NCBI GenBank assembly: GCA_963771655.1
Contig: CAVYUG010000004.1
Coordinates: forward strand, 598,266 to 662,265
Reading direction: 5' to 3'
Source of the DNA: JAWVFM01 sp963771655
GTDB lineage: Bacteria > Actinomycetota > Thermoleophilia > Solirubrobacterales > 70-9
Length of the DNA: 64,000 bases
Position numbers and translations under genes: made by a program. How positions within the stretch are numbered: position 1 is the first letter of the stretch; each line of letters opens with the position of its first letter. Shown one piece after another: positions 25,497-34,481 of the stretch. Under the pieces are notes generated by a model, which was not told where the DNA came from, ran no database searches, and saw only the letters and a program-made list of their open reading frames with translations.

Positions 25497-27794
25497 ATGC
25501 GCCTCATCATCACTGAGAAGAACAACTCGGCGAAGAAGATCGCCGAGATTCTGAGCGGCGGTTCGGCGAAGGCCGACGCCACGTACAAGGTGCCGTTTTA
25601 CGCCTGGTCGGACGGTGACGGCGATCAGATGACCGTGGGCCTCAAGGGCCATGTGATGGGGGTGGCGTTCCCCGACGGCTACTCGAACTGGCAGGAGACG
25701 GACCTCCACGACCTGATCGACGCCGACCTCGTTCCCGAGCCCACCGACAAGAACGTCGTCAAGGCGGTCCGCAAGCTCGCCAAGGACGCGAGCGAGGTCG
25801 TGATCGCCACCGACTACGACCGCGAGGGCGAGCTGATCGGCCTGGAGGCGCTGGCGCAGGTGCTCGAGGTGAACCCGGGCGTCGCGGGCGAAGCGCTCTC
25901 CGAGCGCCCGCCGGTCAAGCGCGCCCGCTACTCGGCGCTCACCAAGGAAGAGATCGAGCGCGCCTTCTCCAATCTCGACGAGCTCTCCTACGACCTCGCC
26001 TACGCCGGCGCCGCGCGCCAGGACATCGACCTGATCTGGGGCGCCACGCTCACGCGCGCGGTCTCGCTGGCGACCCGGCGCTTCGGGTCCAACTTCCTCT
26101 CGGTCGGCCGCGTCCAGAGCCCAACGCTGGCGCTGGTCGTCGAGCGCGAGCTCGAGCGTCGCGCACACGTGCCGAAGCCCTACTGGGAGCTCTTCGCTCG
26201 CTTTGCGCATCGCGACGGCGCGTTCGAGGCGCACCACGCGACCGACAAGTTCTGGGACAAGCGGGAGGCGGAGCAGGCGCTGGCCGGGACCCAGAGCCCC
26301 GGCGTGGTCGCCGAGGTGAGCTCGCGGCGCAACTCGCGCAAGCCGCCGACGCCGCTCAACACCACGGCCTTCACAACCGACGCCTCGAGCCGCCTGGGGA
26401 TCACCCCCGCGGCGGCGATGCGCATCGCCGAGGACCTCTACATGGACGGGTTCATCTCCTATCCGCGGACCGACAACACCGTCTACCCGAGCTCGCTCAA
26501 CACTCGCGAGCTCGTCTCGTCACTCGTCCGGATCGGAGACTTCAAGGCCGCCGCGCCGCTCCTCGAGGGTGAGCTCACCCCGACCCGCGGCCGCAAGGAG
26601 ACCACCGACCACCCGCCGATCTACCCCACCCAGGCGGTCTACCCGAACGCCCTGGACGGCTCCAAGCGCCGCGTCTACGAGCTCGTCGTCCGCCGCTTCC
26701 TCGCCACCTTCTCGGCGCCGATGATCACGGAGTCGACGCGCGCTGACATCGACGCCGGGTCCGAGCGCTACTTCGTGCGGGGATCGGTCGTGGTCGATCC
26801 CGGGTACGCCGCGATCTACACCTACGCGCGGTCTTCCGACGAGGAGATCCCGAAGCTCGAGTCCGGTCAGGAGCTTCCGCTCGACGGCGACCCGTGGATG
26901 ATCGACAAGGAGACCCAGCCCCCGTCGCGCATCAGCCAGGGCAAGCTCGTCGAGCTGATGGAGGAGCGCGGCCTCGGGACGAAGGCGACCCGCGCCGACA
27001 TCATCCAGAAGCTCTACGACCGCGGCTACGTGTTCTCCAACCCGCCGGAGCCGTCGGAGACCGGGATCGCGATGTACAAGGCCTTCCACCGGTTCGTGCC
27101 GCGCATGGCGACGCCGGAGATGACCGCCGAGCTCGAGCAGGACATGGACGAGATCGCGGCCGGCAAGACCTCGAAGGACGAGGTGCTGAAGGTGAGCCGC
27201 GAGATGCTCCACTCGACGACGGCCGCGCTCGAGGACAAGCGCGAGGACCTCGCGAAGGAGATCTGGGCCGGGATGGACGAGGACAAGTTCCTCGGCCCGT
27301 GCAAGGTCTGCGAGGAGGCTGGGCGCAAGCGCGAGGATGGGTCGCCGAACCGCCTCCGCGTGATCGAGCTCAAGGGTGGCAAGCGGATGTACGGCTGCGA
27401 GGGCTGGAAGCGCGACGACCCCGACTCGCCCGACTCCTGCTCGGTCTCCGGCCCGCTCCCCGGCCGCGGCTATGAGCTCTGGCGCCTCGAGGAGAGCTGC
27501 TCCATCTGCGGCGAGATGCCCCGGCTCACCGTCAAGGGCTTTCGCGGCCGGCCCTGGAAGCTGTGCCTGAACGACGACTGCCCGTCGATGGTCGAGATGA
27601 GGCAAAAGCGGGAGGAGCGCCAGAAGGCCCGGGAGGCGAAGGAGGCCGCGAAGGCGAACGGTGCTTCGGCCGACGAGGCCGATGCCGGCAAGCCCGCGCG
27701 CACGCCGGGCAACGGCCGTCGCGCTCGGCGGAAGAAGCCCTCGCCCGGGACCGCGCGCACGAAGCGCGCCGGCTCGGGCACCCGCAAGTCGTAG
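25497..27794 (+). CDS. topA: Type IA DNA topoisomerase I, archaeal-type
   Basis: The 765-residue product relaxes negative supercoils. The Toprim domain opens with LIITEKNNSAKKIA and has DYDREGE. The active-site loop is FISYPRTDNTVYPSSL, with the catalytic Tyr. Two C-terminal zinc-finger regions (CKVCEEAG, CSICGEMP ... CLNDDCPSM) and a Lys/Arg/Ala-rich tail follow. The N-terminal sequence and the YPRTDNTVYP motif look like archaeal TopA rather than the usual bacterial VESPAKAKTI form. The ATG at 25497 has GGAGG at 25485-25489. It heads topA-tmk-holB. Confidence 0.93.
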   Translation: MRLIITEKNNSAKKIAEILSGGSAKADATYKVPFYAWSDGDGDQMTVGLKGHVMGVAFPDGYSNWQETDLHDLIDADLVPEPTDKNVVKAVRKLAKDASEVVIATDYDREGELIGLEALAQVLEVNPGVAGEALSERPPVKRARYSALTKEEIERAFSNLDELSYDLAYAGAARQDIDLIWGATLTRAVSLATRRFGSNFLSVGRVQSPTLALVVERELERRAHVPKPYWELFARFAHRDGAFEAHHATDKFWDKREAEQALAGTQSPGVVAEVSSRRNSRKPPTPLNTTAFTTDASSRLGITPAAAMRIAEDLYMDGFISYPRTDNTVYPSSLNTRELVSSLVRIGDFKAAAPLLEGELTPTRGRKETTDHPPIYPTQAVYPNALDGSKRRVYELVVRRFLATFSAPMITESTRADIDAGSERYFVRGSVVVDPGYAAIYTYARSSDEEIPKLESGQELPLDGDPWMIDKETQPPSRISQGKLVELMEERGLGTKATRADIIQKLYDRGYVFSNPPEPSETGIAMYKAFHRFVPRMATPEMTAELEQDMDEIAAGKTSKDEVLKVSREMLHSTTAALEDKREDLAKEIWAGMDEDKFLGPCKVCEEAGRKREDGSPNRLRVIELKGGKRMYGCEGWKRDDPDSPDSCSVSGPLPGRGYELWRLEESCSICGEMPRLTVKGFRGRPWKLCLNDDCPSMVEMRQKREERQKAREAKEAAKANGASADEADAGKPARTPGNGRRARRKKPSPGTARTKRAGSGTRKS

Positions 27795-27800
27795 GCCGCC

Positions 27801-28427
27801 GTGTTCGTCACCCTCGAGGGGATCGACCGCTCGGGCAAGACCACGCAGGCGGCGCGCGTGGCCGCGGCGCTGGGGGATGACTCGCTGCTGCTTCGCGAGC
27901 CGGGCGGGACGGCGGCCGGGGAGCGGATGCGTGCGCTGCTCAAGGACCCGGGTGTGGAGCTCGACCCCCGCGCCGAGGTGCTGCTCTTCTGCGCCGCGCG
28001 CGCGGAGCTCTGCCGGCGGGTCATCATCCCGGCGCTCGCTGAGGGTCGCGACGTGGTCTGCGATCGGTTCATCGACTCCACCGTCGCCTACCAGGGAGCG
28101 GCGCGCGGCCTGGGGGCCGACCTCGTCGAGCGTCTCAACGAGGTGGCGATCGCCGAGGCCGTCCCCGACCTCACGCTGCTCCTTCGGATCGACCCCGCCC
28201 ACGCCGCCGATCGCGGCCAGCAGCGCCTTGCGGCAGGGGCGGCGGACGGCGCCGACCGCTTCGAGTCCGCGGGAATCGAGCTCCAGCAGCAGGTGGCCGA
28301 GGCCTACGACGAGCTCGCCGCGCGCCACCCGGAGCGGATCGTCACGATCGACGCCACTGGAAGCGTCGACGAGGTCTCCGGGAGGCTGATGGCGGTGCTC
28401 GCGGACCGCGGCCGTACCCCCGCATGA
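27801..28427 (+). CDS. tmk: Thymidylate kinase
   Basis: The 208-residue product has the P-loop EGIDRSGKTTQ, the DR motif VCDRFIDSTVAYQG and a lid region with Arg. It phosphorylates dTMP to dTDP. The start is GTG, 6 bp after topA, and the stop overlaps holB as ATGA. The tmk-holB pairing is widespread. Confidence 0.94.
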   Translation: MFVTLEGIDRSGKTTQAARVAAALGDDSLLLREPGGTAAGERMRALLKDPGVELDPRAEVLLFCAARAELCRRVIIPALAEGRDVVCDRFIDSTVAYQGAARGLGADLVERLNEVAIAEAVPDLTLLLRIDPAHAADRGQQRLAAGAADGADRFESAGIELQQQVAEAYDELAARHPERIVTIDATGSVDEVSGRLMAVLADRGRTPA

Positions 28428-29572
28428 CGGCGGCCGCCGAGCTCCCCGAGGCGCTATCCGCGGCGACGGAGAACCAGGCCGGGGCGGCGGCTGCGCTCGC
28501 CGCGGCCCTGGCCTCTCCCTCGCATGCCTACCTGTTCAGCGGGCCGCGCGGGGCAGGAAAGGCCGCGGCGGCACGGGCCTTCGCCGCTGAGCTGCTCGCG
28601 ATCGGTGCCGCGGAGCCCGCCGACGCGCGGAGGCGCGCCCTCGCGGTTCCGCCGGCCCATCCCGACCTCGCGTGGGTGAGCCCGCCCGGGATCCAGCACC
28701 TGGTCGACGAGATCAGGGCCCGCGTGATCGCGGCGGTCGCGTACCGCCCGTTCGAGGGAGAGCATCGCGTCTTCGTGGTCGAGGCCGCGGAGGCGATGGC
28801 CGAGGAGAGCCAGAACGCCCTGCTGAAGACCCTGGAAGACCCGCCACCGTACGCGCACGTCCTGCTGCTCTCGAGCGAGCCGGCGGGGCTCTTGGAAACG
28901 GTTCGCTCGCGCTGTCAGCCGATCCGCTTCGCAGCGCCCCCTCTCGGCGCCGCCATCGAATCGCTGGAGCGGGCGGGCCTTGGATCGAGCGGCGAGGAGC
29001 GGCGCGCCGCCGCCAGGCTCTCCGGCGGCGACGGGGCCCGGGCCGCGGCGCTGCTCCAGCCTCCGGCGAGCGAGCTGCGCCCCGCAGCGGCCGCGTTCGT
29101 GGGCGCGGCACGGCGCGGCGAGATCTCCGCGGAGGAGTGGGCTGCTCTGCTCGACATCGCGGGCGAGGCGGGCCGCGAGGCGGGGGCCGCCGCTCAGTCG
29201 GAGCTCGAGCGCGCTGCCGAAGAAGAGGGGGTGAAGCGGTCAGCGCGCGAGGGCGAGGAAGCTGTGCGCCGCGCCTCCCGCCGCGCGCGGACGGAGGCGC
29301 TCGATCTCGGCCTTGCGCTTGTGTGCGCGTGGCTGCGAGACCTCTCGGCGGTGGCCGAGGGCGCGGGCGAGCTGGCCCTCAACGGCGACCGGCGTGAAGA
29401 GCTGTCCGACCAGGCTCAGGGCCTCGACCCGCGCGCCGCCCGCCGCGCGGCCGAGCTCGCCATGGACGTCCGCCGCCGTCTCACGGTGAACGTGGGCGAG
29501 GAGCTCGCGCTCGAGGCGCTCGCGTTCCGCGTTCAGGCGCTGCTGGAGCCGGGCGTGGGAATAGCGACGTGA
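28424..29572 (+). CDS. holB: DNA polymerase III delta' subunit
   Basis: The 382-residue product is a clamp-loader AAA+ protein: degenerate Walker A GPRGAGKAAAA, EAMAEESQNALLKTLEDPP and the arginine-finger motif VRSRCQPI. The Ser/Thr of the P-loop is Ala and the zinc Cys cluster usual in this family is missing, fitting a non-hydrolysing delta' role. It is coupled to tmk. Confidence 0.9.
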   Translation: MTAAAELPEALSAATENQAGAAAALAAALASPSHAYLFSGPRGAGKAAAARAFAAELLAIGAAEPADARRRALAVPPAHPDLAWVSPPGIQHLVDEIRARVIAAVAYRPFEGEHRVFVVEAAEAMAEESQNALLKTLEDPPPYAHVLLLSSEPAGLLETVRSRCQPIRFAAPPLGAAIESLERAGLGSSGEERRAAARLSGGDGARAAALLQPPASELRPAAAAFVGAARRGEISAEEWAALLDIAGEAGREAGAAAQSELERAAEEEGVKRSAREGEEAVRRASRRARTEALDLGLALVCAWLRDLSAVAEGAGELALNGDRREELSDQAQGLDPRAARRAAELAMDVRRRLTVNVGEELALEALAFRVQALLEPGVGIAT

Positions 29573-29594
29573 GCAGCCACTTACACTAGGCCGC

Positions 29595-31337
29595 GTGTCG
29601 AGCGCGACCGCGCAGGAGGGCCAGGTCAGGCCCACGCGGCGCCTGTTCGGCGTCAGGCTCTACCTCGCGCTCGCGTTCGCGGCGGTCGCGCTGATCGCCG
29701 CGGGCCTCTCCTACGTGCTCGCGAGCGGCTCGAGCGAGAGCGCCGCGCGGCACAGCTCGAGCGAGATTGCGGTGGGTAGGACCGTCCGCCTCGCTGACGC
29801 CGCCGGGGTGGTTCCCTCGGCCAAGACGCCCAGGGTGGTGGGCGAGCGGACCGATCCCAACTTCGCTGCCTGGGCGCTCAACGCGAGCGGAAAGCTCCTC
29901 ACCCCGAGGGTGTCCGAGGGTGTGTCGCTGGGCGAAGTGCCCCGCCGCCACGCCTCGACGACTGCGGCGCTGGAGGGCGGCCGGGCGGTGAAGGACCTTC
30001 CCGGGTCGGTAACGGTGGTCTCGCTCCCGGTCTTCCGCAAGGGGCGGCTCGCCGGCGCCGTGCTCACCCGAGCCGCCCGTGCCGACGCAGTGGACCGCGC
30101 GCTTCGCTCGCTCCGGGGCCATCGTCTGACGGCGACGATCGTCGCCGTGGTCGTGGCCGTCGTGCTCGGCGCATTGATCGCCAGCGCCATCACGACGCGG
30201 GTCAAGAGCCTCGCCGAGAGCGCCGCGCGGATCTCCGAGGGCCGGCTCGACGATCCGCTCCACGGCCTGCGCGGGCGCGACGAGATCACCGACCTCGGCC
30301 GCGCCTTCGAGACGATGCGCATGGCACTGAAGGACACGTTCGGCGCGCTTCGGTCGGAGCGCGACCGCCTGACCGCGATCTTCGAGGCGCTCGACGACGC
30401 GGTCATCGTCGCGGGGCCGGAGGGCGAGTCGCGGTTCCGCAATCCCGCGGCCGACGACCTCGTCCTCGCCGACGGGCGCGTCATCGAGGCCCTGATGCCC
30501 TGGTTGCGGCGTGCCTTCGTGCGCGGCTCCGCCGAGCACGACGGGATTCAGGTCGGCAGCCGGGTCTACGCGCTGAGCGCCCGTGAGCTGCCGACCGAGG
30601 GGAGCGCGCTGATGGTGGTCCGCGACCGCACCGAGGAGCTGCGGCGCGAGATCGCCGAGCGGGAGTTCGTCTCCAACGCCGCCCACGAGCTCCGCAACCC
30701 GATCGCCGGCCTTTCCGGGGCAATCGAGGTCCTGCGGGCAGGCGCCAAGGACGACCCCTCCGCGCGCGAGCATTTCCTCTCGCGGCTCGCGGCCGACGCC
30801 GATCGCATGACGCGCCTCACGGAGGCGCTCCTGACCCTGGCGCGGGTGGACGCGGTGGGGGAGCGCGGAACCGAGCCCATCGACGTCGCGCTCTCGGTCG
30901 AGGATGCGAGCCAGGCCGTCACCCCGCCCGAGGGCGTGGAGCTCGTGTGCGAGGTCGAGGCGGACCTGGCCGCCGAGGGCGACTCGGTGTTGCTCCGTCA
31001 GGTTCTCGTCGGCCTGCTCACCAACGCGTTCAAGAACACGCCGGAGGGAGGCGCGGTTACGCTTCGAGCTCGCCGCGCCGACGAAGAAGGGGTCTTGATC
31101 GAGGTCGCTGACACGGGTGCGGGCATCGCCCGCGAGGACATCGACCGTATCTTCGAGCGGTTCTACCGCGGCTCGGGAACCCTCCAGCAGGAGGGCTTCG
31201 GCCTCGGCCTCTCGATCGCGAAGCGGATGGTCGACGTGATGGGCGGGGAGATCGGCGTCGACTCGGAGCTCGGCCGGGGCAGCATGTTCTGGGTTCGGCT
31301 GAGCGCCGCCAAGCCTGCGGCGACCCCGGTGGCGTAG
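29595..31337 (+). CDS. Sensor histidine kinase (HAMP-PAS-HisKA type)
   Basis: The 580-residue product has a membrane segment at about residues 17-40, an extracytoplasmic sensor to about 170, a second membrane segment (TATIVAVVVAVVLGALIASAI), a HAMP linker, a short PAS-like stretch (AIFEALDDAVIVAGPEG), the HisKA H-box FVSNAAHELRNPIAGL and an ATPase domain with N (LTNAFKNTPEGG), G1 (VADTGAGIA), F and G2 (GFGLGLSIAKRMV) boxes. It is 2 bp from the response-regulator gene, its likely partner. Start is GTG. The signal is unknown; a phosphate-type PhoR role is possible but not shown. Confidence 0.93.
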   Translation: MSSATAQEGQVRPTRRLFGVRLYLALAFAAVALIAAGLSYVLASGSSESAARHSSSEIAVGRTVRLADAAGVVPSAKTPRVVGERTDPNFAAWALNASGKLLTPRVSEGVSLGEVPRRHASTTAALEGGRAVKDLPGSVTVVSLPVFRKGRLAGAVLTRAARADAVDRALRSLRGHRLTATIVAVVVAVVLGALIASAITTRVKSLAESAARISEGRLDDPLHGLRGRDEITDLGRAFETMRMALKDTFGALRSERDRLTAIFEALDDAVIVAGPEGESRFRNPAADDLVLADGRVIEALMPWLRRAFVRGSAEHDGIQVGSRVYALSARELPTEGSALMVVRDRTEELRREIAEREFVSNAAHELRNPIAGLSGAIEVLRAGAKDDPSAREHFLSRLAADADRMTRLTEALLTLARVDAVGERGTEPIDVALSVEDASQAVTPPEGVELVCEVEADLAAEGDSVLLRQVLVGLLTNAFKNTPEGGAVTLRARRADEEGVLIEVADTGAGIAREDIDRIFERFYRGSGTLQQEGFGLGLSIAKRMVDVMGGEIGVDSELGRGSMFWVRLSAAKPAATPVA

Positions 31338-31339
31338 GG

Positions 31340-32047
31340 ATGAGCTCCGGGCGCATACTCGTCGCCGACGACGAGACCTCGGTCCGCGACGCGGTGGGCT
31401 ATGCGCTGCAGCAGGAGGGCTTCGACGTCACGCTCGCGGTCGACGGCGACGATGCCGAGCAGAAGCTCGAGGGCGACGGGAATCGCTTCGACCTTCTCGT
31501 CCTCGACATCATGATGCCCGGGCGGAGCGGGCTCGACCTGTGCCGCGACGTACGCGCGCGGAGCCCCGTGCCGATAATTCTCCTCACCGCCAAAGACGCC
31601 GAGGTGGACAAGGTCGTCGGCCTCGAGGTCGGAGCCGACGACTACGTGACGAAGCCGTTCTCCGTCCGCGAGCTGCTCGGGCGGGTGCGCGCGCAGCTTC
31701 GCCGCCGCGAGCTCGACCGCAGCTCCTCGGCGAGCGAGGCGAAGACGATCGAGGCCGGCTCGGTGCGAATCGACCTGGGGCGCCATCTCGTCACCGTTCG
31801 TGGCCAAGCGGTGAACCTGACCCGCTCCGAGTTCCAGGTGCTGCGACTGCTGGCGGAGCGGCCCGGGCAGGTGTTCAGCCGCCTCGAGATCATGGAGGAG
31901 CTCTGGCAGTCGGAGTTCTCCGGCGATGTTCGCGCATGCGACGTGCACATCTCGAACCTCCGCCAGAAGGTGGAGCGCGACCCGCAGGACCCCGAGCTCG
32001 TGCTGACGGTGCGCGGGGTCGGCTATCGCCTCGCCGAGTCGGCCTGA
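31340..32047 (+). CDS. OmpR/PhoB-type response regulator
   Basis: The 235-residue product has a receiver domain (phosphoacceptor Asp in LLVLDIMMPG, conserved Lys in TKPFSVREL) and a winged-helix output domain ending in VRGVGYRLAE. It starts 2 bp after the kinase gene. Targets are unknown. Confidence 0.95.
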   Translation: MSSGRILVADDETSVRDAVGYALQQEGFDVTLAVDGDDAEQKLEGDGNRFDLLVLDIMMPGRSGLDLCRDVRARSPVPIILLTAKDAEVDKVVGLEVGADDYVTKPFSVRELLGRVRAQLRRRELDRSSSASEAKTIEAGSVRIDLGRHLVTVRGQAVNLTRSEFQVLRLLAERPGQVFSRLEIMEELWQSEFSGDVRACDVHISNLRQKVERDPQDPELVLTVRGVGYRLAESA

Positions 32048-32048
32048 G

Positions 32049-32543
32049 TCAGCGCAGGATCTCGACGAGCAGGACCCAGGCTGTGGCCACGCCGCCCACC
32101 GTGGCGCCGATGATGCCGCCGGCGACCCAGTAGAGGCCGCCCCCGGACTCCGCCAGCAAGCTGACGCCGCCGATGAAGATCGGAATCGTCCCGATCGCGG
32201 CGATCAGCATCCGGCCCGCAAGCCAGTCCAGATGCTCCGCTGCGTGGGGCAGGCTCGCGAACGTCTGGCGCGTGATCAGAGCGGCGAAGACAAGCCCCAC
32301 GAGCAGGAGCTCGACCCCGAGCGCGGTCCGGCTCTGACCCGGGATCAGCCCGATGATCGAGACGATCACGACGCTGAGCAGGAGGAGCACGGTCGCCAGA
32401 GCACGCGCGGCGACCCCCTCCAGCCTCAGGATCCGCTCGATGTTGATCGAGACCGCGACGAAGACCAGGCCGGCGAGCGCCGCGGAGGCACCGGCGGCGG
32501 CGACGAAGAGATCGGTCCATTCGGCTGGGTCGTAGGCGGTCAG
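32049..32543 (-). CDS. Small integral membrane protein, probably CTG-started
   Basis: Coding character (EWTDLFVAAAGASAALAGL, VAVSINIERIL) clearly extends upstream of the only canonical start, a GTG at 32390, which lies inside the second membrane segment. Before the in-frame stop at 32570-32568 the best start is CTG at 32543, with AGGA 8 nt upstream. The product then has about 164 residues and four or five membrane segments. No function is known. It converges with the response regulator gene. Confidence 0.65.
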   Translation of the reverse strand: MTAYDPAEWTDLFVAAAGASAALAGLVFVAVSINIERILRLEGVAARALATVLLLLSVVIVSIIGLIPGQSRTALGVELLLVGLVFAALITRQTFASLPHAAEHLDWLAGRMLIAAIGTIPIFIGGVSLLAESGGGLYWVAGGIIGATVGGVATAWVLLVEILR

Positions 32544-32584
32544 CGCGCGGATCCTATGAGCCCCGAACTACACTGCGACGCTGC

Positions 32585-32657
32585 GCCGGCGTAGCTCAGC
32601 TGGTAGAGCACTTCACTCGTAATGAAGGGGTCAGCGGTTCGAGTCCGCTCGCCGGCT
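32585..32657 (+). tRNA. tRNA-Thr (anticodon CGT)
   Basis: A full cloverleaf is seen: acceptor GCCGGCG/CGCCGGC, D-stem GCTC/GAGC, anticodon stem CTTCA/TGAAG with loop CTCGTAA, T-arm AGCGG-TTCGAGT-CCGCT. CCA is not encoded. A protein gene starts 4 nt after its 3' end. Confidence 0.96.
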
Positions 32658-32661
32658 TGAG

Positions 32662-33045
32662 ATGCGTGACAACGTCGAGTTGATCGAGTCCCTCTGGGAC
32701 GCCTTCAGCCGCGGCGACCTCGACAAGGTCGCCGGGGGCGTTGCCGACGACGGCGAGATCGTCTTCCCGGACACGGTGCCTTGGGGAGGGACCTACCGCG
32801 GTCCGGACGGATGCCTTGAGGCGTTCGAGCGTCTCGGCTCGTATTTCTCCGACTTCAAGGCGAAGCCGGAGATGATCCTCGGGGCCGATGACGACCATGT
32901 CGTGGTCGTCGTCAACGCCACCGGCCGCGGCAAGGGCGGGCGGCTCGACGCCCGCGTCGTCTGGCTCTACCGGCTGCGCGACGGCAGGGTCGTGCGCGGG
33001 GAGGCGTTTCCCGACACCGCCGCGGTCCTCGAGGCGATCGGCTGA
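32662..33045 (+). CDS. SnoaL/NTF2-like fold protein
   Basis: The 127-residue product is a single NTF2-like domain: NVELIESLWDAFSRGDLD, IVFPDTVPWGGTYRGPDG, VVWLYRLRDGRVVRGEAF. Such proteins act as small-ligand isomerases, hydrolases or binding domains. The ATG lies 4 nt after tRNA-Thr(CGT), so no ribosome site is possible outside the tRNA. The stop overlaps the likely CTG start of the next gene. Confidence 0.85.
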   Translation: MRDNVELIESLWDAFSRGDLDKVAGGVADDGEIVFPDTVPWGGTYRGPDGCLEAFERLGSYFSDFKAKPEMILGADDDHVVVVVNATGRGKGGRLDARVVWLYRLRDGRVVRGEAFPDTAAVLEAIG

Positions 33046-34073
33046 GCGCCCTCTCGGTCGTCGTCGTCACGCACCGGAGCCGCGACGCGGTGGAGCGGAC
33101 GCTTCCCGCTCTCGCGGCCGAGCTGACCGAGGCCGATGAGCTGATCGTCGTCGACAACGACTCCGGCGACGGCACCGTCGAGGCGGTGCGCGAGCTCGTT
33201 CCCGCGGCAACGGTCGTTGAGACCGGCGAGAACCTCGGCTACGGCGGCGGCAGCAACCGCGGCGCCGCGGTCGCCACCGGGGAGCTCCTGGTCTTCCTCA
33301 ATCCCGACGCCGCTCCGGCACCGGGGTTTCGGGACGCGATCGCAAGGCCGCTTGCCGAAGGGCGGCACTGGGCGGCCTGGCAGGGAGTCGTCACCGCGGA
33401 GGACGGGCGGATCGTGAACACTCGCGGCGGGGTCGTCCACTTCACCGGGATCGCATGGGCCGGCGGGGCGGGAGACGCGTTCGAGGAATCCGCGCTCGCC
33501 GCCCTCCCGGAGCCCGGCTTCGTCTCGGGCGCGTGCCTCGCCGTTCCGCGCGAGCGCTTCGAGGCGGTCGGCGGGTTCGCGGAGGACTTCTTCCTCTACC
33601 ACGAGGACGTCGATCTGTCCCTGCGGTTGCGGCTCGTGGGCGGGCGCCTCGGCGTCGAGCCCACGGCGCGCGTGGATCACGAGTACGAGTTCGAGAAGGG
33701 CCCGGTCAAGTGGCGCGGCCTCGAGCGCAACCGGTGGGCAACGGTCATCCGCACCTACCCGGGGCCGCTGCTGGTCGCGCTCGTCCCGGCTCTGGCCGCC
33801 ACCGAGCTCGCCCTCCTGGGCGCATCGCTGGCAGGGGGCTGGATGGCTCAGAAGGTCGCCTCGTGGGGCGACGTGGTCCGCGCGCTGCCGAAGCTCTTGC
33901 GGGAGCGAAGCGCGATCCGCGCGGCTCGGCGAATCGACACGGCGCGCTTCGCGGCGGGCCTCACCGCCGACCTCGACTCGGCCTACCTCGGCGCCGCCGG
34001 GCGCTCGGGGGTTCTGCGGTCAGCCCTTCGCGCCTACTGGCGGGTCGCCCTCGCGCTTCTCGGCTCCCGCTGA
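33042..34073 (+). CDS. Family 2 glycosyltransferase, probably CTG-started
   Basis: The product has the GT-A fold: first strand LSVVVVTHRSRDAV, DNDSGDG, metal motif LNPDAAP and VGGFAEDFFLYHEDVDLSLR, as in rhamnosyltransferase-like WbbL proteins. The only canonical start (GTG 33090) would cut off the first strand. CTG at 33042 overlaps the previous stop as CTGA and has GAGG at 33031-33034, 7 nt upstream. A C-terminal amphipathic or membrane segment (LLVALVPALAATELALLG) follows. About 343 residues. It would transfer a sugar to a lipid-linked or wall glycan. Confidence 0.8.
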   Translation: MSALSVVVVTHRSRDAVERTLPALAAELTEADELIVVDNDSGDGTVEAVRELVPAATVVETGENLGYGGGSNRGAAVATGELLVFLNPDAAPAPGFRDAIARPLAEGRHWAAWQGVVTAEDGRIVNTRGGVVHFTGIAWAGGAGDAFEESALAALPEPGFVSGACLAVPRERFEAVGGFAEDFFLYHEDVDLSLRLRLVGGRLGVEPTARVDHEYEFEKGPVKWRGLERNRWATVIRTYPGPLLVALVPALAATELALLGASLAGGWMAQKVASWGDVVRALPKLLRERSAIRAARRIDTARFAAGLTADLDSAYLGAAGRSGVLRSALRAYWRVALALLGSR

Positions 34074-34481
34074 GGCCTCGGACCCGGGGCCGTTGGGCCC
34101 GGTGCCGTTCGCGCTCCGCGCACGCAGCTCGTGGTCGAGCCGAGCGACCTCCTGGGCGAGGATCTTGGACTCCTCCGCGAGGCGGGACGTGGCAACGGAG
34201 AAGTGCAGTAGGAGGATGAAGATCACCCCGAGCGCCGCGAGGAAGAGGGCGTTCGCCGGAACGGCGATTCCGACGAGGTCGGCGACGTCGGCGAGGAGGC
34301 CGCGCCAGACCGCGAAGATCAGCAGGACGATCGCAAAGATCATCCAGAGCAGGGCGTAGCGCTCGGCCAGGCGGCGCCTGCGTACGAGCTCGAGGACGAC
34401 GCCGAGCATGATCGCCGTCACGATGAGGGCGACGATCTGGACCCTGGTGTCGACGCCCGAGTGGGCGGCGAACGGGATCAC
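34020..34481 (-). CDS. DUF2304 family membrane protein
   Basis: The 153-residue product has three membrane segments (VQIVALIVTAIMLGVVLEL, LLWMIFAIVLLIFAVW, ALFLAALGVIFILLLHF) and a C-terminal coiled coil with a Gly/Pro/Lys tail. DUF2304 proteins often accompany polyprenol-phosphate glycosyltransferases, and here the GTG start overlaps the stop of such a gene (GTGA). Its last 54 bp overlap the convergent glycosyltransferase gene. Confidence 0.8.
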   Translation of the reverse strand: MIPFAAHSGVDTRVQIVALIVTAIMLGVVLELVRRRRLAERYALLWMIFAIVLLIFAVWRGLLADVADLVGIAVPANALFLAALGVIFILLLHFSVATSRLAEESKILAQEVARLDHELRARSANGTGPNGPGSEASAGAEKREGDPPVGAKG

